Positions 9,150 to 15,649 of a stretch of 20,758 nucleotides of DNA are shown piece by piece. Origin of the DNA: a virus; IMG/VR virus record IMGVR_UViG_3300025410_000098, positions 1-20,758 of that record, one strand, 5' to 3'. The position numbers and the translations under genes are program-made. The stretch's first letter is position 1. Each line of letters starts with the position of its first letter. The notes under the pieces were generated by a model. The model did no database searches. It saw nothing but the letters and a program-made list of their open reading frames with translations, and was not told where the DNA came from.

Positions 9150-9165
9150 CCACTTGGCTAAGTGG
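9150..9165 (-). promoter_or_regulatory. Hairpin in the leader of the 245-residue protein mRNA
   Basis: A perfect 6-bp inverted repeat (CCACTT / AAGTGG) with a 4-nt loop lies in the roughly 58-nt leader between the late promoter and the ribosome site. This leader is longer than the others in the window. It could stabilise the mRNA, which would suit an abundant virion protein. Function not shown. Confidence 0.5.
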
Positions 9166-9182
9166 AACTCAGTTGAGTAGTG

Positions 9183-9190
9183 TATTTATA
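9183..9190 (-). promoter_or_regulatory. Late promoter TATAAATA
   Basis: Perfect T4-type late promoter box on the minus strand, 64 nt from the ATG of the 245-residue protein and directly after the terminator of the 17-residue peptide gene. Confidence 0.8.
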
Positions 9191-9201
9191 GTTTGGTCAA
9201 T

Positions 9202-9224
9202 AAAAAACCCGCCGAAGCGGGCTT
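9202..9224 (-). terminator. Intrinsic terminator with UUCG loop
   Basis: On the minus strand CCCGC-TTCG-GCGGG, extended by weaker pairs, is followed by six T. It begins right after the stop codon of the 17-residue ORF. Confidence 0.9.
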
Positions 9225-9226
9225 GT

Positions 9227-9280
9227 TTATTCTTCTTCGCCGTCGTCTTCGTCTGGGCCGTAGATAGCTAGAGTGTTCAT
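9227..9280 (-). CDS. 17-residue acidic peptide gene
   Basis: The ATG at 9280 opens an ORF coding MNTLAIYGPDEDDGEEE and ending in TAA at 9229-9227. An AAGGA ribosome site lies 6 nt before the ATG. A late-promoter variant TCTAAATA at 9321-9314 lies 33 nt upstream, the common spacing of this window. Intrinsic terminators bound it on both sides: that of gp23 upstream and a UUCG-loop terminator 2 nt after the stop. The peptide has a short hydrophobic head and a tail with eight Asp/Glu in the last nine residues. I recognise no family. With its own promoter, ribosome site and terminator it looks like a real gene for a small late peptide, perhaps a virion or capsid-binding peptide. An alternative is a leader ORF or a small RNA that happens to be translated. 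Confidence 0.65.
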   Translation of the reverse strand: MNTLAIYGPDEDDGEEE

Positions 9281-9313
9281 TTTAGTTCCTTGTTAAGAGC
9301 TTACGCTCACCTG

Positions 9314-9321
9314 TATTTAGA
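9314..9321 (-). promoter_or_regulatory. Late promoter box TCTAAATA
   Basis: One base from TATAAATA on the minus strand, 33 nt from the ATG of the 17-residue peptide gene and just downstream of the gp23 terminator. The same variant precedes the gp67-like gene. Confidence 0.6.
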
Positions 9322-9332
9322 GTATAGCCAAC

Positions 9333-9355
9333 AAAAAAGAGCCTTGCGGCTCTTT
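9333..9355 (-). terminator. Intrinsic terminator of gp23
   Basis: On the minus strand AAAGAGCC-GCAA-GGCTCTTT is an 8-bp perfect stem whose 3' arm runs into a tract of T. It lies about 48 nt after the gp23 stop codon. Confidence 0.9.
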
Positions 9356-9403
9356 CTTGACTCCCTCTGTAACCCAGTCGAAACTGGGCTCCCGAACAGA
9401 AGA

Positions 9404-10576
9404 TTACTGGAACGACAAGTTAGCGATAGAGATTTCGCTAACGTAGTCACCTGCGTTACCTAGAGATGACGCAGTGTTTGTCAATTCAACATATCCGTAA
9501 CGAGTCATAAAGCCTACGACTGGTTCGAATGTGTTTGGATCTAGAACAACACCAGAAGACATCAATGGAATGTATGGGCAATAGAATGCTGGAGCATCTG
9601 CCTCAGACGAACCTTTGTAGCCAACCAATACTGGTGTGCTGTCGTTTGCGTATGCGTTTACATAGATGCGCATTGCGCCGTTCAATGTACCGACATATTT
9701 TGTGTTTGTTGGAGCTTCGAATGTACCTTCTGTAGTACGTGCGAATGCACTTGTTGTAGCAGATTGCAATACTGTCAAAGCAGCTGGGGATACAATCGCC
9801 CAGTTACCAGCACCACGACGTGTACGTTGTGCGATCAAGTTTGCAGAGCGGTTAATCAAAACAGCCAATGCAGCGTGTTCGTCACCAACGAATGTTGCTG
9901 TACCAGATACAGCAGATTGGTCGTATGCGTAGTCAGTAGCTGCCAATGCGCTCAAAGAACCGATGATTTCTTGGTCAATTTCAACAGTGATTTCTTGAGC
10001 CAAAGCTGCCATGATTTCTGCTTCGATATCCAAGCCGTGCATAGCTTGAGCATCTTGAGCAGCTTCAAATGTCCAACGTGCTGACAATTTGCGAGTTTTA
10101 GCTTCGACAACTTGTTTCAAGATTTGGACGTTGATGCGGTTTCCAGGTACACCTTCCAATGTCGCTGTAGAAGTTGCATAACCTGACGATGTACCAGAAT
10201 ATGCAGTAGCGATTTTGAATGGAGACAATGCTTCGTCACCAGGAACAGTACCAGTAGCACCGTTTGTGCCAGATACACCGTCAGTGTAACGAACACGTAG
10301 AGTGTGAATCTGAGATACTGGACCAGTCATTGGTTGAACACCAATGATTTCGTTAGCGATAACTGTAGGCATAACACGACGAATAACTGGAAGAATAACA
10401 CGGTTAAGTGTTGCTACGTTACCAGCTGTTGTTGCGCCAGCAGTAGCATTTTCAGCCAAGTGCTTGCGTGTGTTTTCCAAAATTACTGCCATAGAGGTTC
10501 TTTTCGAACCTTGTAAGCCCTCTAACAGGGCTTCTTTTGTCTCGCCCCAACGGCTTTCTAATAATGCTTGTGTCAT
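9404..10576 (-). CDS. 23: Major capsid protein, T4 gp23-like
   Basis: The protein is the hexamer-forming capsid subunit of the T4 superfamily (HK97 fold in the family). The hallmark is residues 69-90, MPTVIANEIIGVQPMTGPVS plus QI, followed by a RVRY segment. It has 390 residues against about 520 in T4, so it is a short member. The first 42 residues form the charged arm that the prohead protease removes. The family cleavage rule is Leu or Ile, any residue, Glu; LAE at 40-42 just before NATAGATTAG is the likeliest site here, and LLE at 5-7 and 17-19 also fit. Downstream of scaffold gp22 and followed by an intrinsic terminator, it ends the head-assembly operon. The start is supported by AAGGA-rich sequence about 7-20 nt upstream. 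Identification is secure; the exact cleavage site is inferred. Confidence 0.95.
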   Translation of the reverse strand: MTQALLESRWGETKEALLEGLQGSKRTSMAVILENTRKHLAENATAGATTAGNVATLNRVILPVIRRVMPTVIANEIIGVQPMTGPVSQIHTLRVRYTDGVSGTNGATGTVPGDEALSPFKIATAYSGTSSGYATSTATLEGVPGNRINVQILKQVVEAKTRKLSARWTFEAAQDAQAMHGLDIEAEIMAALAQEITVEIDQEIIGSLSALAATDYAYDQSAVSGTATFVGDEHAALAVLINRSANLIAQRTRRGAGNWAIVSPAALTVLQSATTSAFARTTEGTFEAPTNTKYVGTLNGAMRIYVNAYANDSTPVLVGYKGSSEADAPAFYCPYIPLMSSGVVLDPNTFEPVVGFMTRYGYVELTNTASSLGNAGDYVSEISIANLSFQ

Positions 10577-10608
10577 TTTTTTATTTCCTTTTTCCTTTTA
10601 GGGTTAAG

Positions 10609-11727
10609 TCACTTAAGCCCTGCTAATCTTTTTAATTCAAATACATTTGCTGTTTCTACAACTTCTTGTTTTTGAACTGGCTTAGCAGTTTTATCTCCTG
10701 TTACTTCGACTTTGCTTTCTGTCAACGCAACTTTTTGTGTTGCTTTGATAGCAGCGCCACCGTTTAGTACAGCAGGAAGATACTTATCAAATGCAGATTG
10801 TAACTTATCTGTCTGCACTGATTCGAGAAGTTCACTCATTACAGTGGCTTTCTCTTTGTTCAATGGCTTCAACATTTCAGCAAGTTTTGCCTTGCGATCT
10901 GCCGATTCCTTGATGATGCGTAATTCACGTTCTTTTGATTCAACTAATTTTGCTTTTTCTTGAGCAGCTCTACGTGCTTCGGCAACGACAGCTTTTTGTG
11001 CATCGATGACTTGACGTAGTTTTGCGATTTCTGTGTTCTCATTTAAGTGAGTAACTGCGAATTCACTTGCGAATGCTTCGAATAAGCGACGGCCAAACAT
11101 GTTCTCACGAGCAATTTGGATATCTTCTTTTAGCTGAGTCATTTCAGACTCTAGTTTAGCAGTAACGGATTCTTTAACCATCTCTGCGCTACGAGCAACA
11201 AAAGCAGCTTGTAGTTCAGCGAGTTTAGCTTTAGCGCCTGCAACAAGTTGGACTTTAGTCTCAACTACGGCACGCTTGTCTGCTTCGAATTCTTGGATTT
11301 CTTCTGCCAGAGCTTTCATCACAAATTGTTCTAACTTGCCAATACTGTTTTGGTATTGTTGACGGTCAGCACGTAATTCTTGAATTTCTTCTGCTAGTTT
11401 AGTAACTAAGAAATTGTCAAATTTTTGTGTAGCTTCAACCATACGAACATTGAATTTCGCACGATCTTCTGCCAATTTTTGTGTCTCTGTTTGGAATTCC
11501 GAAATTTCGGCTGTTAAAGATTCTGTCACCATCTTGTCTAGAGCTTCAACCATAACTTGTTTGTCGTGTTGGTAACGTTGTGAAAACTCCTCACGCAATT
11601 CTGCACGAACTTGTTCGCGGGCTTCGTTGATACGAGCCTCGAACGCTTCGCTTAGAGCTTGCTGAGTACCTTCGTTAATGATACCAGACTCCAACAATGG
11701 TTTGATAGCGTCTAACATTGGTTCCAT
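10609..11727 (-). CDS. 22: Prohead scaffold core protein, T4 gp22-like
   Basis: This is the internal scaffold around which the gp23 shell forms, degraded by gp21 before DNA packaging. The 372-residue product is larger than the T4 protein (about 270), almost wholly helical and rich in Glu, Lys, Ala and Gln. Residues about 63-205 contain three or four related heptad-like repeats (for example KLAEEIQELRADRQ at 110-123 and ALAEEIQEFEADKR at 139-152). A NMFGRRLFEAFASEF motif at 209-223 resembles the conserved C-terminal motif of gp22 scaffolds. Several Leu-X-Glu sites could be protease cuts. The ATG at 11727 stands only 1 nt after AAGGAG; Met4 (ATG at 11718) has a more usual 10-nt spacing, so the true start may be there. 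It lies between gp21 and gp23 as in T4. Confidence 0.9.
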   Translation of the reverse strand: MEPMLDAIKPLLESGIINEGTQQALSEAFEARINEAREQVRAELREEFSQRYQHDKQVMVEALDKMVTESLTAEISEFQTETQKLAEDRAKFNVRMVEATQKFDNFLVTKLAEEIQELRADRQQYQNSIGKLEQFVMKALAEEIQEFEADKRAVVETKVQLVAGAKAKLAELQAAFVARSAEMVKESVTAKLESEMTQLKEDIQIARENMFGRRLFEAFASEFAVTHLNENTEIAKLRQVIDAQKAVVAEARRAAQEKAKLVESKERELRIIKESADRKAKLAEMLKPLNKEKATVMSELLESVQTDKLQSAFDKYLPAVLNGGAAIKATQKVALTESKVEVTGDKTAKPVQKQEVVETANVFELKRLAGLK

Positions 11728-11733
11728 ACTCCT

Positions 11734-12372
11734 TTATATTTTAAGGTCTTTGATAAGGCGTTTGATGCCTTCTTGCACGTACTTCTGTACTTTTTGATCT
11801 TGAGATGCCTCACGAGCTACCTCAAATAACTGTGCGCCACCACGCATGTTCATCAGGCCTTCGTAAATCGCTTTAGGATAAGCATGAGGAGCACTTGGTT
11901 GTGCAACAATGTCCACAGTAATGATTTCAAAATCACTCACATGACCACTGCTTTCGTTAACATTACCACTACCGCGGCTGCTAACACCTAACTTAACCCC
12001 ACTGGTCAACATTGATTCAACAATCTTGCCCATCGGAGTCGGTAATACTTTTAACTTCCCATAACCACAGGGACCGTCCATCCACATTTGTTCAATCATA
12101 TGAGTGACACGGTCTAGGTTAATTTTTAAGTCATCAGGGTGATCTAGTTCACCCAAGACACTGTAACCACCTTTTAACTGTTCATTGATGGTGTCAACGG
12201 CTTTTGAAATTTCGTGAACGGGATACACACGTTGGTTAGCGTTCTTCACACCTCCCTCGATGAATATCCCCTTCATATAGAGATTTTTACCTTTACCATC
12301 AGCCGAATCTTCAGATATAATCTGCATATTCGCCTGATTGAAAGTCAAATCTTCTTTTAGGTACAAAGCCAT
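11734..12372 (-). CDS. 21: Prohead maturation protease, T4 gp21-like
   Basis: This serine protease cleaves scaffold, core proteins and the gp23 arm during head maturation. The 212-residue product matches the T4 family in size. GELDHPD (residues 74-80, candidate catalytic His78) and GVSSRGSG (129-136, candidate nucleophile Ser131 or Ser132) are the two motifs expected of this herpesvirus-protease-like family. The N-terminal part has a MKGIFIEGGVKNANQRVYP stretch (33-51), also typical. The last 35 residues are charged and helical and may be an autoprocessed tail. An AGGA ribosome site lies about 8 nt before the ATG, and the gene follows the gp67-like gene by 13 nt and precedes gp22 by 6 nt, so all are cotranscribed. 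Confidence 0.93.
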   Translation of the reverse strand: MALYLKEDLTFNQANMQIISEDSADGKGKNLYMKGIFIEGGVKNANQRVYPVHEISKAVDTINEQLKGGYSVLGELDHPDDLKINLDRVTHMIEQMWMDGPCGYGKLKVLPTPMGKIVESMLTSGVKLGVSSRGSGNVNESSGHVSDFEIITVDIVAQPSAPHAYPKAIYEGLMNMRGGAQLFEVAREASQDQKVQKYVQEGIKRLIKDLKI

Positions 12373-12385
12373 TTTCGTGTCCTAA

Positions 12386-13546
12386 TTACTTAGCGCCTGT
12401 GTTCTGCTTTTGAACACTGGTTTTGTTTACTGGGCGGCTACCGTCAGCACCAACTAGCTTGCCTTCTGGTCCAGATTTTTTCTCTGCGCCGTGACCTGGC
12501 TCTTTTGTTTTGAACGCTGTCTTACCTGCGTTGCCACCGGGAACGTTTTTAAACTGTCCTGCGCCTGGCAAGTCTCCGCGGCCTTTTGTGTATTCATTGC
12601 TTGGAGCTTTGAATGCTTTGCCGTCTGGATTAGCGTTGTCACCTTTGCCGCTAACGATATTTTCGTTAGTTCCGCCAAAGTCAGCGCCTGGGCCTTCGAT
12701 AGACTTGTGGTTGATAGTTGGCTCATCGCCGCCTGTACCAACTGTCTTACCTTCGCCACTAGCTGGCTCTTGTTTGTAGATTTCGCCGATCTTGTCAACG
12801 TATTCTTTCATGATTTCAACTTCTGACTTACGGCGTGTTACAGATTCCATTTTGCCAGAACCGCTTTTGCCTGAACCGGATTTGCCCATGCTTGTACCGC
12901 TACCAGATTTTCCAGAACCAGATTTAGCAAATGGGTTAGCAGATTCCATTTTACCAGAACCAGACTTGCCAGAACCGCTCATGCCAGAACCGCTCATGCC
13001 AGAACCCATAGTTTCCATCATGCCTTCATCTGCTTCTGCAGAACCAGAACCACTTGTGTGTTCTTCGCCGCCGTCCATGTCAAAGTCGCTTTCGCCTGCC
13101 TCGCCACCCTCGACGTCGCTAAAGTCTTCGCCGTGTTCAGCACCTTCGTCGCCCAACATGGCTTTCAATTCAGCCAATTGAGCTTCTAGGTCATCTAGTT
13201 TAGAAGTGATTTCTTCGTGTTCACCGTGCTCGCCGCCCATGCCCATTTCGCCGTCACCGCCGAATGTTTCTTCGTCACCGAATTCTTCGCCGTCCATGTC
13301 GCCACCGTCTAGTTCGATGTCGCCACCTTCCATGTCGTCTTCGCCCAAGCCCATGTCTTGAGCTTGATCGTTTTGGTTAGTAATGTCTTGAACGAAACCT
13401 TGTGAAGCGTTTCCGCCCATTTCTTCGTCCATTAGACTTTCGTAGATTTCACGTGACTTAGCAACCACGATATCGTGGAATAAAGCACGTGCTGCTTGTT
13501 CGTCTTCATTAAGAATGCTCTCAATGAGTTGTTCATACTTGTTCAT
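12386..13546 (-). CDS. Expanded prohead core protein, gp67-like N-terminus
   Basis: The first 40 residues (YEQLIESILNEDEQAARALF, then HDIVVAKSREIYESLMDEE) resemble the helical start of T4 gp67, an 80-residue acidic core protein. The position between gp20 and gp21 is that of genes 67 and 68. Here the protein has 386 residues in four zones: helix 1-42; an Asp/Glu/Gly/Met tract 42-165 broken by a coiled-coil-like helix at about 112-132; a Ser-Gly tract 165-234 built of GSGM and GSGK units; and a Lys/Gly/Pro-rich tail from about 235. The change from very acidic to basic along the chain is striking. A late-promoter variant and AAGGAG 8 nt before the ATG mark the start. Relation to gp67 is recalled homology of a short segment; the rest has no family I know. 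Confidence 0.7.
   Translation of the reverse strand: MNKYEQLIESILNEDEQAARALFHDIVVAKSREIYESLMDEEMGGNASQGFVQDITNQNDQAQDMGLGEDDMEGGDIELDGGDMDGEEFGDEETFGGDGEMGMGGEHGEHEEITSKLDDLEAQLAELKAMLGDEGAEHGEDFSDVEGGEAGESDFDMDGGEEHTSGSGSAEADEGMMETMGSGMSGSGMSGSGKSGSGKMESANPFAKSGSGKSGSGTSMGKSGSGKSGSGKMESVTRRKSEVEIMKEYVDKIGEIYKQEPASGEGKTVGTGGDEPTINHKSIEGPGADFGGTNENIVSGKGDNANPDGKAFKAPSNEYTKGRGDLPGAGQFKNVPGGNAGKTAFKTKEPGHGAEKKSGPEGKLVGADGSRPVNKTSVQKQNTGAK
12845..13054 (-). repeat. Coding Ser-Gly repeat tract in the gp67-like gene
   Basis: About 70 codons encode imperfect units of SGSGM and SGSGK, interrupted by MESANPFAK and MES segments. At DNA level units such as CCAGAACC recur with synonymous changes, so the tract is not a fresh slippage product throughout, but pairs of units near 12975-13010 are almost identical. 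Confidence 0.8.
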
Positions 13547-13580
13547 TTAAGGAACTCCTTTTGTTTGGCTTTGTATAATT

Positions 13581-13588
13581 TATTTAGA
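13581..13588 (-). promoter_or_regulatory. Late promoter box TCTAAATA
   Basis: One base from the TATAAATA consensus on the minus strand, 34 nt from the ATG of the gp67-like gene, in the 99-nt gap behind the 80-residue ORF. It probably drives the gp67-like, gp21, gp22 and gp23 genes, since no further box was seen before gp21, gp22 or gp23. Confidence 0.65.
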
Positions 13589-13645
13589 TAACTACGCAGA
13601 TTTGGGGGTTTTATGCGTGTTTTTTGAGGATTTTTCCAAGATAAA

Positions 13646-13888
13646 TCAGATACCACCTGGCCCCGCAACTGGTTCAGCACTGGCACCGTACTGATCCTTG
13701 ATATCTTTCATCTTGGTTTCGAATTCAAATTTACGCACATCGTTAGCCATACGTAGACGGTTTAGATGTGCTAGAGTAAGACGAGTCTTGCGTAAATCAC
13801 TGAGTTTCATTACGCTGTTATCATCTTGTTCACTCTGATAGCCTGGCTTTGCAGGCTCTGGTGATTCAAATAAATCTGATATAAACAT
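13646..13888 (-). CDS. 80-residue protein next to the portal gene, function unknown
   Basis: The product starts MFISDLFESPEP and continues with a helical, basic-acidic region (KLSDLRKTRLTLAHLNRLRM and DVRKFEFETKMKDIKDQY), ending in a Gly/Pro/Ala tail. A small conserved protein of this kind is common between portal and core genes of marine T4-like phages; a capsid-core role is possible but unproven. A perfect late promoter box ends only 5 nt before the ATG, so a transcript starting at the usual distance would have almost no leader, and no ribosome site is visible. Met27 (ATG at 13810) is an alternative start, also without a good ribosome site. Both readings leave the gene's expression unusual. 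Confidence 0.7.
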   Translation of the reverse strand: MFISDLFESPEPAKPGYQSEQDDNSVMKLSDLRKTRLTLAHLNRLRMANDVRKFEFETKMKDIKDQYGASAEPVAGPGGI

Positions 13889-13893
13889 ACTGT

Positions 13894-13901
13894 TATTTAT
13901 A
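13894..13901 (-). promoter_or_regulatory. Late promoter TATAAATA
   Basis: Perfect box on the minus strand, 7 nt after the gp20 stop codon and 5 nt before the ATG of the 80-residue ORF. It could instead chiefly serve the gp67-like gene further on. Confidence 0.7.
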
Positions 13902-13908
13902 TCTTTGG

Positions 13909-15618
13909 TTACATTACACCGGGTGGGCTTGCTGCGGGAGCGCCTGCAGCAGGAGCTGCGCCAGCTTCTGCACCCTGATCTAATGCACCGCCAGCTGGTT
14001 GTGCGCCAGCTTCGGGAGTAACGTTTTCAAGATCACTTGCAAGACCGCCAGGAGTAACACCAACGTTACGCAAGTTGGCTTGACCAGCATCTGCGCTTTC
14101 TGCTTTGCCTTTTTCTTCGGCCCACATAATCTCGTTTTCGCTCATCTCCATCTCACTTAAGCCCAAATAACGCTTCATCAAGAAACGTTTTGAGAAGTAT
14201 GGATATTGCTCTAACTGTGTGAATGTCCCAATCTTGGCACCGTCAATATCTGCCTGACGATACTGCGCAAAGTTCTGTGGCTCATTGAACTGTAGATCAA
14301 AAATCTGTCCGTCAATGTTGATGCCTCTCCAGCGCATAAACATCTTAAACTCTTGATCCAGCTTGTCAATGACCATACCCTGTAAGCGCTTACAATACTG
14401 ATTGAAACGCCATTCCTGAATCAGGGCTGTACCAACTTTACCATCGCTGATAGTCTGTGAACCATCGTCAATACCAGTTGGCAAGTAACTTGCAGGAATA
14501 CGTAGACCACGGAATAGTTTGTTAGTAAAGAACTTCAAGTCTGTGATCTCACCTAAGTTTTGACCACCTGGTAAGATTTCAACGCTACTACCACGACCGT
14601 CAGCCGTCTGTGGGAAGAAGAAGTCTTCGTTAGTCTGCAATGGATTGTATGTAGCATCCATCATATTCTGACCACTTGCTGATTGTGTTGGGATTCTGCG
14701 TTGATTGATTTCGTTTTTAATACGTTCAATAAAGGCCATAGCCATATGTGTTGGCATATTACCCACGTCAATCTTGAACATACGGCGTTCTGGCGCACGT
14801 TGCACACGATAGATAATGATCGAATCTTCAAGCAATTCTTTTTGTTTGAAAACTTTAAAGATGTTTTCTAGTACTGAGTTACCAAAAGGCCAGAATATAT
14901 CAAGACCTTCAGTTAAACTTAAGTGTACAACGTGTTCAGCGTTGACCACTGCTTCGTTTTGTGCGTGACTAAATCTTGAACCACCACTGTAAGGGCTGCG
15001 AGGTTGAACATAACTACCGCTTGGGCCACCTACTTGTGGGTGATTAGTGAATGTGTCTGACGTACTAACCGCAGTCACAGTCAAGTTTTGAAAGTTAGGG
15101 TTAATGTCTTTGACAACGTATTGTTCTGGCTTTTTGCCATCACTCTCGTTAACAATAACTTTGGTAACTTTTGACATTTCAACCCAAAATAACTTGAATG
15201 TCTCTGGGTCTCTGATGAAAACTTGATCGCCATACTTGATAGTATTGCGGAAAATTTTAAAGATACGCTTGTTAAATTCATTCAAAGTAATCCACTGTTG
15301 TAGCTGTTCTTTGATGATTTTGACTTCGTTGTCTGTGGGTTTTTCGTGGAAGTGCAGATCAAATGCACTGACGTTCTCTGTATTCTTCTGTGTGCTGAAC
15401 TCAGCAAGAATGTCTAGGGCAGCGTTAACTTCGCTGTCCATGTCCATTTGTTCGTACTGATTATAACGTTCAATACGGTTTGGGTGTCCGATATAAACTT
15501 CAGGTAGTGTGCTGGCTGTGGCACGATACGCTGGGTTTACTGTCTGTGACCCGCTGCCAATCGGGCTTACTGAACCCTGAAAGTTGCTGGTCTTAAAATA
15601 CTTTTTCCATCCGGCCAT
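13909..15618 (-). CDS. 20: Portal vertex protein, T4 gp20-like
   Basis: This is the dodecameric portal through which DNA enters the head and on which prohead and neck assemble. Hallmarks are VYIGHPNRIERYNQYEQMD (41-59), the RAPERRMFKIDVGNMP segment (274-289), and FFTNKLFRGLRIPASYLP (363-380). Length is 569 residues against about 524 in T4; the excess is mainly a Gly/Ala/Pro-rich C-terminal tail from about 520 that ends SPPGVM. Two further inserts look disordered (about 190-220, Gly/Ser/Pro-rich). A perfect late promoter box at 15647-15640 and an AGGGA ribosome site 8 nt before the ATG support the start. It heads the head-assembly block, in the T4 order. Confidence 0.95.
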   Translation of the reverse strand: MAGWKKYFKTSNFQGSVSPIGSGSQTVNPAYRATASTLPEVYIGHPNRIERYNQYEQMDMDSEVNAALDILAEFSTQKNTENVSAFDLHFHEKPTDNEVKIIKEQLQQWITLNEFNKRIFKIFRNTIKYGDQVFIRDPETFKLFWVEMSKVTKVIVNESDGKKPEQYVVKDINPNFQNLTVTAVSTSDTFTNHPQVGGPSGSYVQPRSPYSGGSRFSHAQNEAVVNAEHVVHLSLTEGLDIFWPFGNSVLENIFKVFKQKELLEDSIIIYRVQRAPERRMFKIDVGNMPTHMAMAFIERIKNEINQRRIPTQSASGQNMMDATYNPLQTNEDFFFPQTADGRGSSVEILPGGQNLGEITDLKFFTNKLFRGLRIPASYLPTGIDDGSQTISDGKVGTALIQEWRFNQYCKRLQGMVIDKLDQEFKMFMRWRGINIDGQIFDLQFNEPQNFAQYRQADIDGAKIGTFTQLEQYPYFSKRFLMKRYLGLSEMEMSENEIMWAEEKGKAESADAGQANLRNVGVTPGGLASDLENVTPEAGAQPAGGALDQGAEAGAAPAAGAPAASPPGVM

Positions 15619-15639
15619 GAATATATCCCTGTAATGCTA

Positions 15640-15647
15640 TATTTATA
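15640..15647 (-). promoter_or_regulatory. Late promoter TATAAATA
   Basis: Perfect T4-type late box on the minus strand, 21 nt from the gp20 ATG and immediately after the stop of the tape-measure-like gene. Confidence 0.8.
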
Positions 15648-15649
15648 GA

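Noticed and set aside
12792-13181. Long plus-strand open frames opposite real genes (also 17466-17987, 8504-8941, 9764-10084).
   Set aside because: They mirror the codon bias and repeats of the minus-strand genes, have no ribosome sites and give odd Pro/Ser- or Cys-rich products.
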